DNA of 64,000 nucleotides from Paenibacillus taichungensis (GCF_003287275.1 NZ_QEVW01000025.1:124001-188000); one strand, 5' to 3'; numbered from the stretch's first letter, positions 27,235 through 36,403 are shown. A program made the numbers and translations. Notes: generated by a model not told the origin, from the sequence alone.

Positions 27235-28581
27235 TTATGCCTCGGTTCCGACCTGCTCCCGGGCAGCCGTGTACCGATTCACCGGAATTTGTACACCGAG
27301 ATTGCCACGCAGTGTGTCATGCTCGTATTCGGTACGATAGATACCACGCTCTTGCAGAATCGGAACAACCAGCTCCACAAAATCAGACAATCCACTTGGC
27401 AGTTCAGAATGAATAATGAATCCATCTGCCGCTTCGGCTTCGGACCATTCCTGGATCTTGTCAGCCACCTGCTCCGGTGTGCCAAGGAATTTGCTCTTTG
27501 GTGTTGCTGCCCGCAGGGCTACTTCACGCAGGGTCAATCCTTGCTCTATGGCATCCCGCTTGATTTTGTCCGTACCACTGCGGAAGCTGTTGCTGCCAAT
27601 GCCATTCAATTCAGGGAATGGTTCATCCAGCGGATATTGGGAAAAGTCATGATGCTCGAAGAAACGTCCCAGATAGTCCAGCGCTTTATCAATAGTAACC
27701 AGGCTGGCAATCTCCTGATATTTCTGTTCTGCTTCTTCTTCTGTCCGTCCGATAATTGGATTGATCCCTGGCAAAATGACAATATCCTGTGTGGAACGTC
27801 CATAGGATGTTGCGCGGGTTTTGACATCTTTGTAGAAGGCCTGTGCATCCTCAATAGAATCATGCCCTGTGAAAACAGCATCCGCTTCTTTGGCAGCAAG
27901 GGTTTTGCCATCTTCTGAGGAACCTGCCTGGAAGATAACAGGCTGCCCCTGCCGTGAACGTGCAATGTTAAGTGGGCCCTGTACGGAGAAAAACTCTCCT
28001 TCATGATTGAGTGTGTGCAGCTTGGATGGATCGAAGAAAACGCCGCTTTCTTTGTCTCTTACAAAGGCATCGTCTTCCCATGAATCCCACAAGCCCTTGG
28101 TCACCTGCAAATATTCGGTTGCAATCCGGTAACGTTCCGGATGAGTAGGGTGGTTGCTTTTACTGTAGTTTTTGGCTGAACCTTCAAGCGGGGATGTAAC
28201 CACATTCCAGCCAGCACGGCCATTACTGATCAGATCAAGTGAACCGAATTGTCTGGCAACTGTGAATGGATCACTATAGGAGGTGGAAAGTGTTCCAACC
28301 AGACCGATCCGTGACGTAATGGCGGCCAGGGCGGACAACAAGCTGATTGGCTCAAATCGATTCAAGAAGTGAGGTATGGATTTCTCGGTAATATAAAGAC
28401 CGTCAGCGATAAAAACGAGATCGAATTTGCCTTCTTCTGCCTTCAACGTCTGGCGTTTGTAAAATTCAAAATTCACACTGGCATCCGATTGAATCTCCGG
28501 GTGTCTCCAAGTCGTCATGCTGCCTCCGACACCGTGGACAATCGCTCCAAATTTCAAACTGCGCTGAGCCGTCATAACCAT
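27235..28581 (-). CDS. LLM-class flavin monooxygenase, NtaA/SnaA/YtnJ/YxeK-like
   Basis: The 448-residue enzyme carries features of the NtaA/YxeK family: FGAIVHGVGGSMTTWRHPEI, EGKFDLVFIADGLYI, STSYSDPFTVARQFGSLDLI, GRAGWNVVTSP and FQAGSSEDGKTLAAKEADAV. These use FMNH2 to oxidise nitrilotriacetate, desulfurise, or split S-substituted cysteines. Together with the M20 amidohydrolase and the SsuE-like reductase it fits an S-modified cysteine salvage route. The start is ATG 28581 or 28575; the second is better spaced from AAGGAAGG. Confidence 0.9.
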   Translation of the reverse strand: MVMTAQRSLKFGAIVHGVGGSMTTWRHPEIQSDASVNFEFYKRQTLKAEEGKFDLVFIADGLYITEKSIPHFLNRFEPISLLSALAAITSRIGLVGTLSTSYSDPFTVARQFGSLDLISNGRAGWNVVTSPLEGSAKNYSKSNHPTHPERYRIATEYLQVTKGLWDSWEDDAFVRDKESGVFFDPSKLHTLNHEGEFFSVQGPLNIARSRQGQPVIFQAGSSEDGKTLAAKEADAVFTGHDSIEDAQAFYKDVKTRATSYGRSTQDIVILPGINPIIGRTEEEAEQKYQEIASLVTIDKALDYLGRFFEHHDFSQYPLDEPFPELNGIGSNSFRSGTDKIKRDAIEQGLTLREVALRAATPKSKFLGTPEQVADKIQEWSEAEAADGFIIHSELPSGLSDFVELVVPILQERGIYRTEYEHDTLRGNLGVQIPVNRYTAAREQVGTEA

Positions 28582-28740
28582 TCCGCCTTCCTTGGATTAG
28601 GATATATTAAGAATTTTCTAAAGTCCGATCTGATACGATTACGAATGAAGAAAAATCACAAAGTTAACTATTCCTATGAGTTTGGTCAGCTTTAATTTCA
28701 CAAATCTTATCACTGCCCCGCACATCGGTCAACAGCATTA

Positions 28741-28763
28741 CTTATAGAACTTTTCTATATAAG
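28741..28763. promoter_or_regulatory. Imperfect dyad upstream of the YtnJ-like monooxygenase
   Basis: CTTATAGAA and TTCTATATAAG face each other across a short CTTT-containing centre and match except for a two-base insertion. The site is 160 bp upstream of the monooxygenase gene. It could be a LysR-type operator for the regulator at 21927, but no consensus is known to me, and the AT-rich composition makes chance possible. Confidence 0.25.
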
Positions 28764-28801
28764 GATTGGACATCTGAATAAGAGGATGGATTATGGCTTA
28801 T

Positions 28802-28849
28802 AAAAATCCCCGACTGCTGCACACTGATATGACAGCCTTTAGCAGCCGG
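28802..28849 (-). terminator. Intrinsic terminator of the glutaredoxin-like gene
   Basis: On the minus strand CCGGCTGCT (28849-28841) pairs with AGCAGTCGG (28818-28810), with one G-T pair. A GG then a TTTTT run follows. It lies 34 bp beyond the stop at 28883, so the glutaredoxin-like gene is a unit separate from the monooxygenase. Confidence 0.72.
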
Positions 28850-28882
28850 AAACTGCTTTATCAAGAGATCCGCCACATCCGG

Positions 28883-29158
28883 TCAGACTGCTGCTTCATC
28901 GGGCTGGGCGAGAAGTTCCGCCAGTTTCTCCAAATCAGGCTCCAGCAAAGCTTCATACTTGCCGTCTCCACCCACCTCAATGACAGGTACATGTCGAATG
29001 CCATATTTGGCTTCAAGCACGTCCCTCAGCACATCGTTGCCTTGCACTTCGATGTTCTCAAAAGGCTGGTTGCGGGCCGTTAGGAATGCCTTGACCTCCC
29101 CGCAGAAATGACAGCCTGTTTTGCTCCAGAGCACTACTTTTTTCGATGTAGAAGACAT
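28883..29158 (-). CDS. Glutaredoxin-like thioredoxin-fold protein (YtnI-like)
   Basis: The 91-residue protein has the redox motif CHFC in VLWSKTGCHFCGEVKAFL, a cis-proline segment HVPVIEVGG and a typical C-terminal helix. The start is the ATG at 29158, preceded by AGGAGG; the longer frame to 29215 has no such site. Bacillus ytm loci include a similar redoxin, YtnI, beside LLM monooxygenases, which suits disulfide or mixed-thiol reduction here. It has its own terminator. Confidence 0.87.
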   Translation of the reverse strand: MSSTSKKVVLWSKTGCHFCGEVKAFLTARNQPFENIEVQGNDVLRDVLEAKYGIRHVPVIEVGGDGKYEALLEPDLEKLAELLAQPDEAAV

Positions 29159-29339
29159 CGGCATACCTCCTGATTGATTCATTGTCAGATCAGGATGGAT
29201 CACCACCCAGACCATTAATTCCTATCTGTTAAATAAGAATTATGGCTATAAATGTACTCCTCACCTCTTCAAGCGTCAATGGATCTGCCAATAGAATAAA
29301 CCTATAAGAGGATAGAAAGATTATATTTAAAATTTGAAA

Positions 29340-29358
29340 AGAGCTCTTTAAGAGCTCT
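29340..29358 (-). terminator. Terminator at the end of the APH-family gene
   Basis: AGAGCTCTT and AAGAGCTCT are perfect inverted repeats around one base. On the minus strand TTTTC and further T-rich sequence follow. It directly abuts the stop codon at 29359. Confidence 0.75.
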
Positions 29359-30306
29359 CTAATTCCTGAACCTATCACTAACCATGTTAAAGACCTGTTT
29401 GGCAGAACCGGCATAATGGTTAACCTGGTCCGGCCGTTTATCCATAGCCCATCGGAGGGTATCAAAGGCTTTTAACAGCAATAGATGCCTGGTCAGACCC
29501 AGTTCCTCCATACTCATTCCGTATCCTTCCAAGAACGCTTTCAATTGTTCCGTATCAGGGCCTTCACCACGGAGCTGACACCCCATCAGATGGATGACAT
29601 CTCCATGTGGCACGACAGTAACTTCCGCACTCCCCCAATCCAGTAGTATCAACTGACCTGTCGGATGAACTATCGTATTTTTTAATGAGATATCACCATG
29701 ACATAAACCGAATCGGAACTTTTCATCTTGCAACTGCTCGAACCATTGTCGTACAATCTTCGATTCCCTCTTCTTGATTACGCCCAACTCAAGCAGCGGA
29801 TCCCGCTCTGTCAAACTATCGATGTTATACTGCACATATCCTTTCCAGCTGCCATCTGATCCTGGATGAGGTGGAGAATGAAATGTACCCTGAATGGGAT
29901 CAATCAGCTCCTCGCCAAAACCGGTCACTTGAATGGAATGTATACGTCTCGCATATTCACCGAGCTTCCTCCAGATGTCAGTCGGGGCTACTTTACTATC
30001 CAATCCGTTATCCCCCTCGACAAACGTTTGAATCATATATGCCAATTCATCCTTAACCCCAACGGACAATGTATATGGCCCAGGGATACCCGCTGCTGCT
30101 GCCTGCTCAATACACCATTTTTCTTTGATAAAGGTGGGATAATGAACCTTGTTGTTCATGCGGACCACGACTTTATGACGTTCCGTCTCAACCAGGCAAA
30201 CCTGATTCACAAAACCTTTTCCGATAATCGGGTATGAGGATCTCACTTGTTCCTGAAAAAACTCACCAGCAATAGTTTGGGCTTGTACTGCCATGGTGTC
30301 TTTCAT
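29359..30306 (-). CDS. APH-family phosphotransferase
   Basis: The 315-residue kinase-fold protein has the Brenner motif CHGDISLKN, the magnesium-binding LDWGSAE motif and an N-terminal lobe with IIGKGFVNQVCLVET and VVVRMNNK. Aminoglycoside/choline/homoserine-kinase-like enzymes share these. The substrate cannot be told from sequence. The ATG at 30306 follows a GGGGGAA site. It lies upstream of the glutaredoxin-like gene, but its own terminator separates it. Confidence 0.85.
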   Translation of the reverse strand: MKDTMAVQAQTIAGEFFQEQVRSSYPIIGKGFVNQVCLVETERHKVVVRMNNKVHYPTFIKEKWCIEQAAAAGIPGPYTLSVGVKDELAYMIQTFVEGDNGLDSKVAPTDIWRKLGEYARRIHSIQVTGFGEELIDPIQGTFHSPPHPGSDGSWKGYVQYNIDSLTERDPLLELGVIKKRESKIVRQWFEQLQDEKFRFGLCHGDISLKNTIVHPTGQLILLDWGSAEVTVVPHGDVIHLMGCQLRGEGPDTEQLKAFLEGYGMSMEELGLTRHLLLLKAFDTLRWAMDKRPDQVNHYAGSAKQVFNMVSDRFRN

Positions 30307-30431
30307 CGTGCATTCCCCCTGTCTCGGTATACTTCAATATGCTTTGCAAAGATTGAATGGGCTTAGTGTAAAAGTAATTCACCAATCTTTCAATCGTTAC
30401 ATCTCATGATTCGTGGTATATGTAAAGTTCG

Positions 30432-30483
30432 GATGCGGAAAGATGTGTAGCGTTACGATACGCTGTACATCATATTCCGCATC
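30432..30483. other. Long interrupted hairpin between the glycosyltransferase cluster and APH gene
   Basis: GATGCGGAA (30432-30440) pairs with TTCCGCATC (30475-30483). Inside it GATGT pairs with ACATC and AGCGT with ACGCT, giving about 19 base pairs. There is no T run, so it is not a standard terminator. A second inverted repeat, AAAGATTG/CAATCTTT, lies at 30348-30390. Nothing else is seen between 30307 and 30523. Confidence 0.55.
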
Positions 30484-30523
30484 ATGCTGTCGTGCCGATA
30501 TACAAGGCAGCCGAACCCGGTCA

Positions 30524-32083
30524 TTACAAATCTTCGTTCAAGAGCTGGGGAGGAGCAATAATGGGCCAGTCTTCTTCGATCGTACGCAATTGGTTCGCAG
30601 ATACATGAACGACATGCCCGGATTGCACTCCCCACCGTTCCGCAGCATAAAGGGTTGCAAACCTCCTGCGTTTACTGCCACTGATCTGGTACCATATATC
30701 CCGCTCATTCGTCGCGGCAATAATCATGCCTTCCTCCAGTGCATCGCGGTTGCTCTGAACAGGTTGAGCATGAACATGACTTCTTTCCAGGGGCCAGCCT
30801 TGTACCTCACCCGCAGATATCAATGGCTCACCTTCAGGTGCCCCGAGCAGATCCGGTTTCGCAACCAGAACGGGAGAAATACCCCGTGGAACGGGGATGT
30901 TCAGCTTGCGTCGCTGCCCACGTATCAGTCGATAAACATCGCCCTTGATATCAGAGATGTAACAGCCCTCCGGGTAAAAGTCCGTGCTGCGTCTCAGCTT
31001 ATGGGTTACATCGCTGCTGCCCTTGGTGGAAATGCGCTGTCGCAGATCAGGGGAATCTGACGTGCCCTGGGGTATCTTGTTCTCCTGCTGACTTGTCGAC
31101 ACCTTGGCGTGCAGCGAGAGCCGGGAAGTATCAGCAACCAGCGCATGGGGATCTCCCCATTTTTGTGTATAAAATTGCTCGTTATCCTTATTCACGACTT
31201 CATAATCCTGTTCTCCCAGCTTCTTCATGCTTACACTTCCGTAGTGATGTATGAATGCATCGCCGGCTACCCCCAGCCTGTATCCCGCCAGTTTCGCCCG
31301 GATGATCCAGTCATCATCTTCAAAATTGCCCACGGCGTAACCTTCATCAAGATAACCTACCCGCTCCAACAATTCCCGTGAGAAAAGCCAGCAAAATCCA
31401 ACCAGTCTTTCGGTCTCCCGATGTTTCGTGGCATCCGGGCGATTATGTCGGGCAGCAAAAGACCACATATCCTCCACTTCCCTGTATGGGACTTCAATCT
31501 GCTGATCTCCGCCAATGTAATTCGTAACCGGACCCACAACTCCCATCTCGGGATGACTGTCAAGACAGGTCATCATGTTTTCCAGCCAGCCCGGGGTGAC
31601 CAGTGTATCGTTATTCAGCACGACGATATGTCGCCCCTTCGCCATCATCAGTCCATGATTGACACCGCCGGCAAAACCACGATTCTTATCCAGCGCAGCG
31701 ACCCTTACCATTCCACCTTTACGAAGCATGGCTGCCGCGGTGCCATCCTTGGATGCGTTATCCACAACAATAATTTCAAAGGGGGCCGGTGTATGCTTTT
31801 CAATACTGGACACACATTGAAGGACATATTCGCGCTGGTTGTATGTTGGAATAATAATGCTTACGCCTTCGAATACCAGTCCGAATGAGCTCTCCCCCTG
31901 TCGAACGCCCTCATCATAGCCTCTATGGTATCCCTGCTTATACAGTTTTGCGTTCTTGGCTGCCCGTTTACCTGAGGCTTGGCGTTTATTCTTCCCTCCA
32001 CTCCTGCTTCGAGCTGCATGTAAAACAACGGTATCGGATGACGATGCTTTTCGCTGTTTTGAACGTCTGTCTGATGTGCTCAT
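30524..32083 (-). CDS. Glycosyltransferase family 2 with basic N-terminus and extra C-terminal region
   Basis: The 519-residue protein has a Lys/Arg/Ser-rich N-terminus, then the motif GYHRGYDEGVRQGE, then a GT2 catalytic domain with VSIIIPTYNQREYVLQCVSS, VVDNASKDGT, NNDTLVTPGWLENM and FEDDDWIIRAKLAGYRLGV. About 170 residues at the C-terminus (FYPEGCYISDIKGDVYRLI onward) are an unassigned domain. ATG 32083 has GGAGGAAG upstream; the longer frame to 32194 overlaps the preceding gene. It is the last of a same-strand set of glycosyltransferases, which suggests polysaccharide or glycoprotein synthesis at the spore surface. Confidence 0.87.
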   Translation of the reverse strand: MSTSDRRSKQRKASSSDTVVLHAARSRSGGKNKRQASGKRAAKNAKLYKQGYHRGYDEGVRQGESSFGLVFEGVSIIIPTYNQREYVLQCVSSIEKHTPAPFEIIVVDNASKDGTAAAMLRKGGMVRVAALDKNRGFAGGVNHGLMMAKGRHIVVLNNDTLVTPGWLENMMTCLDSHPEMGVVGPVTNYIGGDQQIEVPYREVEDMWSFAARHNRPDATKHRETERLVGFCWLFSRELLERVGYLDEGYAVGNFEDDDWIIRAKLAGYRLGVAGDAFIHHYGSVSMKKLGEQDYEVVNKDNEQFYTQKWGDPHALVADTSRLSLHAKVSTSQQENKIPQGTSDSPDLRQRISTKGSSDVTHKLRRSTDFYPEGCYISDIKGDVYRLIRGQRRKLNIPVPRGISPVLVAKPDLLGAPEGEPLISAGEVQGWPLERSHVHAQPVQSNRDALEEGMIIAATNERDIWYQISGSKRRRFATLYAAERWGVQSGHVVHVSANQLRTIEEDWPIIAPPQLLNEDL

Positions 32084-32147
32084 GTTGCTTCCTCCATTTC
32101 CCCTCATCCACATGCGCGTTACGATGAACGTCGCACCAGATCGTCCA

Positions 32148-33596
32148 TTAGAGATGAAGCTCTCCTGTAACCAATTTGTCAGCCAAATGTCCAAAATCTA
32201 TGGCAACCCGCCCCAGCTCACCAGCGATTCGGCGGCACAGAATGACGGCCGGAATTCCCGCTGCTACCAGAGCGATATCGAACGAATGCTCCGCAGTCTG
32301 CTGCATCACTCTCGGGATATCCGCTACCCCCTCCACTGTTCCTATGATGCCTGTCACTTGTATCCCGCGACCGTTCAACAAGGCCCCGAGCTCTGCAGCT
32401 TGGCTTCCAATCAGCAGCACCCGGCGCCCCTGTACCACAGGTAACAACAGACCGGAATGATGCAGGCTGTAGTTAATCGTGGAACTGGTCAGATTCAGAC
32501 GGGACCAGTCAATGCCGAAATGCCGTAATACTGGAAATAACAGTCCCTGAAAAGTAGGCGCACGCGAGATGGGGACACCGACCCAATCGGCGCCTCGAAT
32601 GGCTTCCGCGAGCGCAGCGCGGATGTCCGGGGTGGAGCGTGGCACCCCTGCATAAGGCAGAAACGGTGCCAGCCCCTGCACTTGCTCGCCTGGCAGCACC
32701 GTATCGGCTGCCAGGGTCAACAGTTCGCCATCTCCGAGGCGAACGACATCCAGGGGGCGCTGCGCATCCAGCGCCCCCTGGATGTGGCCAGCCATCTCAT
32801 GAGGGCTGGCCAGCCGGGTAAGCGTGGGCGCATATTGGCGGAATCCCGCCTCGATCAGATCTGCCGCCGCCACGGTAGGCAGAATATGATCAGGCGGGAT
32901 GTGCTGCGCCACCAGCGCCTCCCCGCCCGCGAACACGCCGTCGCGGAAGCCCTCGGCGTAGCCGCTCTCGGGCGCTGCTGCCGGCTGCGCAGGCGCCAGT
33001 GCCCTTGCGCTGCCAGCATGCGCGGCAGCGCTTTCCCGCCCCGCGTGAGCGACACCACCGCGTCGGTGTGTCGCTTGCGGCGGGGCGGGGCCAGCACCGC
33101 TGGCAGGCAGCGCCTGTGGCGTGCTGCCTTGCGGTGCTGGCCCCGGCGCACGCTGCGCAGCCGTGCGCTGTTTGCCGCGGGCGCCTGCGGCCCGCCCGCC
33201 CCGCGGCGCGGCAAGCGCGCGGCGGGCAGCTGCGCGCTTGCCCGCTTTGGCTCGCGCCCCTTTATGGCCACGGCTCACGCCTGCACGCTCGCCAGCTTTC
33301 AAGCGGGTGCCTGCGCTGCCCCGCCCTTCGCCTGTTTTCACGCCCGTTTTGGTTCGTGCTCCTGCGCTCCCACCACGTCTTGCACCAGTGCGCCCGCTGG
33401 CTTTGCCTTTCGGTTCTGCAAGAAGCTTGCGCTCTATTCCTGCGAGTTCCAAACTTCCCTGCTTCGTACCGTTGTTTCCCCATTCATGATTCGAACTTGC
33501 TTTGGGCTGCACTCCTACAGATACGTACAAGGAACCGGCATGACTGCCCAGTGTCTTATTCCTCCTACCCAAGTCGCTGCGTTTTGCTACTCTCAC
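32148..33596 (-). CDS. GT-D fold (DUF1792) glycosyltransferase with Ala/Arg/Gly-rich N-terminal linker
   Basis: The 482-residue protein has two parts. Residues about 50-200 form a very basic, low-complexity Ala/Arg/Gly/Pro region coded by markedly GC-rich DNA (about 32900-33400). Next comes SGYAEGFRDGVFAGGEALV, a motif shared with the GT at 30524. The C-terminal domain has VVRLGDGELLTLA, VGVPISRAPTFQGLL and GRRVLLIGSQAAELGALL, as in GT-D glucosyltransferases. GTG 33596 follows AAGGGAGGG and is preferred over ATG 33620. The linker may bind other coat proteins or nucleic acid; that is inference. Confidence 0.82.
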   Translation of the reverse strand: MRVAKRSDLGRRNKTLGSHAGSLYVSVGVQPKASSNHEWGNNGTKQGSLELAGIERKLLAEPKGKASGRTGARRGGSAGARTKTGVKTGEGRGSAGTRLKAGERAGVSRGHKGARAKAGKRAAARRALAAPRGGRAAGARGKQRTAAQRAPGPAPQGSTPQALPASGAGPAPPQATHRRGGVAHAGRESAAAHAGSARALAPAQPAAAPESGYAEGFRDGVFAGGEALVAQHIPPDHILPTVAAADLIEAGFRQYAPTLTRLASPHEMAGHIQGALDAQRPLDVVRLGDGELLTLAADTVLPGEQVQGLAPFLPYAGVPRSTPDIRAALAEAIRGADWVGVPISRAPTFQGLLFPVLRHFGIDWSRLNLTSSTINYSLHHSGLLLPVVQGRRVLLIGSQAAELGALLNGRGIQVTGIIGTVEGVADIPRVMQQTAEHSFDIALVAAGIPAVILCRRIAGELGRVAIDFGHLADKLVTGELHL

Positions 33597-33643
33597 GGCA
33601 TTCCCTCCCTTGGCATGCACTAGGAGTGCCCCCGCTGCACAAA

Positions 33644-33672
33644 GCGCCGGAGCATTCTTCCGGCTCCGGCGC
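33644..33672. other. GC-rich perfect hairpin between nucleotidyltransferase and GT-D genes
   Basis: GCGCCGGAGC and GCTCCGGCGC are perfect 10-base arms around a 9-base loop. Only TTTG follows on the minus strand, so it is a weak terminator or an mRNA stability element that could reduce read-through inside the operon. Confidence 0.6.
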
Positions 33673-33727
33673 AGGTTGTTCTGCTCTCATGGGACCTCTC
33701 ACAGCGGCAGCATCAGGCACATATATT

Positions 33728-34459
33728 TTAGGGTAGTTGACCCTTCATGCGGATGGCTGCTTCCTGAAGCGATTGGAACGTCCCGGCATCACTCCAATAT
33801 TTTTGCAAAATATCGTATTCCAGTCCTCCAGCTGCTGCATAATGATTGTTCACGTCCGTAATTTCGAGTTCGCCGCGTGCAGAAGGTGCAATGTTTTGAA
33901 TAAGGTTAAATACATGGTCATCATACATATATATGCCAGTAACACAATAAGAGGTCTTGGGATCACTCGGTTTTTCCTCAATGTATGCAATTCGTTCCGG
34001 ATGCTTTGGATCAAACACCGGCACCCCATACCGCCGTGCATCGTCCACTTCTTTGAGCAAAACACGAGCTGTGCCCGCGGGCTGCTGCAAATACCGATCC
34101 ACATAAGGCTTCAAATCGTCGCTAAACAGATTGTCACCCAGCAGCACAACAAATTTCTCTCCAGGAAGGATAAACGATGTCGCCAGATCCAATGCTTCAG
34201 CAATCCCGCCTGCCTTTTCCTGAATCCGATACGTCAGCTTGACGCCATGATCTGCTCCACCACCCAAATACTCCGTGTATAACCCAGCGGAATGTTTGTT
34301 GATCACTATCAATATCTCTTCAATGCCTGCCTGGCGGAGTCTGTCGATGCCATACATAATCATCGGATGCTTGCCGACTGGAATCAGATGCTTGTTAATC
34401 AGCCGGGTCAGAGGATACAGTCGTGTTCCTGTTCCGCCAGCAAGAATTACACCTTTCAT
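33728..34459 (-). CDS. Sugar-1-phosphate nucleotidyltransferase (RmlA/SpsI-like)
   Basis: The 243-residue enzyme has the signature GGTGTRLYPLTRLINKHLIP near residues 8-27, plus VLLGDNLFSDDL and YIEEKPSDPKTS. It is the short RmlA-type form that makes dTDP-glucose or a related nucleotide sugar. Start and upstream stop overlap in ATGA (34456-34459). Placed amid glycosyltransferases it probably supplies their donor, as SpsI does for Bacillus spore-coat polysaccharide. Confidence 0.92.
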   Translation of the reverse strand: MKGVILAGGTGTRLYPLTRLINKHLIPVGKHPMIMYGIDRLRQAGIEEILIVINKHSAGLYTEYLGGGADHGVKLTYRIQEKAGGIAEALDLATSFILPGEKFVVLLGDNLFSDDLKPYVDRYLQQPAGTARVLLKEVDDARRYGVPVFDPKHPERIAYIEEKPSDPKTSYCVTGIYMYDDHVFNLIQNIAPSARGELEITDVNNHYAAAGGLEYDILQKYWSDAGTFQSLQEAAIRMKGQLP

Positions 34460-35229
34460 TCCACTATCCCTCCTTCATCGGATGTCTCAATATATTTAAG
34501 GGGATCGACATGCCATTTGTTGATAAAAATGGATCGATTGCGCTCAAGCAACTGTTTCCATGCTACAGGATCGGTCTTCAGGAAACTCGCGCTGCCGCGA
34601 TGATGTACCAGGACATCTCCGCATACCAGCAAACGATAGCCTTTCTGGCAGGCCCTGTAGCAATAATCGTCATCTTCATAGTGTCCCGGCGAATAGACTT
34701 CGTCAAGCACACCAATGTCCTCCATCACACTTCGCCGTATGAGCATGCATAAGCCGACAATCCGTCTGACTTCCTTCCACCTGGAAGAATCGACAATATT
34801 GTTGGCAGCAGCGAGTTCCTGAAAATGTGCCATGTCCCGGAACTCAAGCTCCACCTGCTGGATACCACTTGCGTAGTTGGTCACCGGACCTGTAATACCA
34901 ATGTTTGCTTCACTGTAGAGGGCTGCCCTCAGATTTTCGAGCCAGCGGGTAGTAACCGTAACATCATTATTCAATAGCAACAGCTCATCACCACAGGCTG
35001 CACGGAGCCCCGCATTGCAAGCCGCCGGAAACCCCCGATTGTCCGGTAACCGGACAAAACGAATTCGTTCCCAGGCACAATACGCTGCTGTTCCATCAAC
35101 TGAGCCATTATCCACAACGATGATTTCATATGGTGTATGAGGACCGGTATATTTTCGAATGGCTTCGATACATGGTTTCAGCAGATCCAGCCCGTTGTAC
35201 GTTGGAATAATAATACTCGTCAGTGTCAT
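34456..35229 (-). CDS. Glycosyltransferase family 2
   Basis: The 257-residue protein is a bare GT2 (GT-A) domain: TSIIIPTYNGLDLLKPCIEA, VVDNGSVDGTAA, DNRGFPAACNAGL, LLNNDVTVTTRWLENL and HYEDDDYCYRACQKGYRLLV. It is closely related to the domain of the 30524 protein but lacks the basic N-terminus. Its ends overlap both neighbours by four bases, so it is translationally coupled to them. Confidence 0.9.
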   Translation of the reverse strand: MTLTSIIIPTYNGLDLLKPCIEAIRKYTGPHTPYEIIVVDNGSVDGTAAYCAWERIRFVRLPDNRGFPAACNAGLRAACGDELLLLNNDVTVTTRWLENLRAALYSEANIGITGPVTNYASGIQQVELEFRDMAHFQELAAANNIVDSSRWKEVRRIVGLCMLIRRSVMEDIGVLDEVYSPGHYEDDDYCYRACQKGYRLLVCGDVLVHHRGSASFLKTDPVAWKQLLERNRSIFINKWHVDPLKYIETSDEGGIVE

Positions 35230-36401
35230 CTGGCGTTCCTCCTGTAGGCTACTTCTGCACGGGAAATGGATCGAGCTTGTGACATATTGCCGCCCATGTC
35301 CAACCAGGTTGCAATCGCCTCCAGATGATCGCCAATGATCAATTTAGCGACTTCGTTGCCGCTGCCCGTATTAGTTGAGCGCAGACGATTGGAACGAATG
35401 ACATCCACCTGACTGGGCGCAGTCACTTTTAATCCGTGCTGAATGGCCAGACTTTGCGCCTTGGGAGGAACAGCCAGCGCCTCCGGTTTTACGATCTGGA
35501 TCATGTTACGCGAGAGGGCATGGGGTACGGCCGTCAACGAATTGGAACCCAGATCAGAACGATTAAGCACGCGGTTGAGATATGCCTTGATGCGGCTCAC
35601 TTCATCCTGGCGGGCAAATGGAGGCAAAAGGGATGAAAGATTGTTCAGCGCAACATCATCTCCACGGTCGACCGCATACAGAAACGGGGCGAGTTGCTCT
35701 GCCAGGACGACCATATCCCCATCCACAAAGAGAAGGGTCTCTGCCTCCGTCATTTTGGCCCCCAAGGCGCGGCCTACATCATGTCCTGCTCGATCAGGTT
35801 CATAGACGAGTGTGATACCAGGCTGTTCAAGCACCTGTGCTAAACTGTTGTCCGTTGTTCCATTCAATACCACAACGATATCCGTCAGCGGTAAACGTTT
35901 CAGTTGTACAAGTACTTGCCCCAGCGTAAGTTCCTCATTGCATGCACAGACGACTGCAGCCGCAGGTTTATTTAGGGCAATTGGAATGATATTCAATGAA
36001 CGCCCTGCAGCATGAGTATAACCCTGCATAAATGCTTTCCCTGCGTGCATTGCAGCAGAATATCCCCTTAGCTCCGCTGAGATAGTAGCCTCATGCTCCT
36101 GCCATGCTGAACGTGCATGTTGTTCAATCGATTGCTCACTTTCCAATGCCTTGCATCCTGCCCGTTGCCCTGCGCGGAACGCTTCTTGTAATATAGAGCT
36201 GTTCGTAGTCGACCTGCTCGCTGTCGAACTCTTTAACGGCGATTTTGTCGGGCTCTTCCTGCCTATGGTTCTGGTTCTGTTCCTTCTTGTTCGTCTGCCT
36301 GCTGTCCGTTGCCGACGATCGCGCCCTGAACGCTCCTTCATTTCCTCACCTCCAGCATGCTGCATCTTTTGACGAGGTTTCTTTCTTTTTTTAGGCAACA
36401 T
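35226..36401 (-). CDS. GT2-like glycosyltransferase with basic N-terminal extension
   Basis: The 391-residue protein has about 60 residues rich in Lys and Arg, a helical LQEAFRAGQRAGCKALESE segment, then a GT2-type domain: AAVVCACNEELTLGQVLVQL, VVVLNGTTDNS, GHDVGRALGAKMTEAETLLF, VDGDMVV and TAVPHALSR. The acceptor is unknown. ATG 36401 follows GAGGTGAGC; GTG 36407, overlapping the upstream stop, is an alternative. It is paralogous to the next gene upstream. Confidence 0.82.
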   Translation of the reverse strand: MLPKKRKKPRQKMQHAGGEEMKERSGRDRRQRTAGRRTRRNRTRTIGRKSPTKSPLKSSTASRSTTNSSILQEAFRAGQRAGCKALESEQSIEQHARSAWQEHEATISAELRGYSAAMHAGKAFMQGYTHAAGRSLNIIPIALNKPAAAVVCACNEELTLGQVLVQLKRLPLTDIVVVLNGTTDNSLAQVLEQPGITLVYEPDRAGHDVGRALGAKMTEAETLLFVDGDMVVLAEQLAPFLYAVDRGDDVALNNLSSLLPPFARQDEVSRIKAYLNRVLNRSDLGSNSLTAVPHALSRNMIQIVKPEALAVPPKAQSLAIQHGLKVTAPSQVDVIRSNRLRSTNTGSGNEVAKLIIGDHLEAIATWLDMGGNMSQARSISRAEVAYRRNAR

Positions 36402-36403
36402 GC

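Noticed and set aside
32682..33623. 313-codon plus-strand frame and several others over 32600-33740
   Set aside because: GC-rich DNA lacks stops in all frames; the minus-strand GT-D gene accounts for the region.
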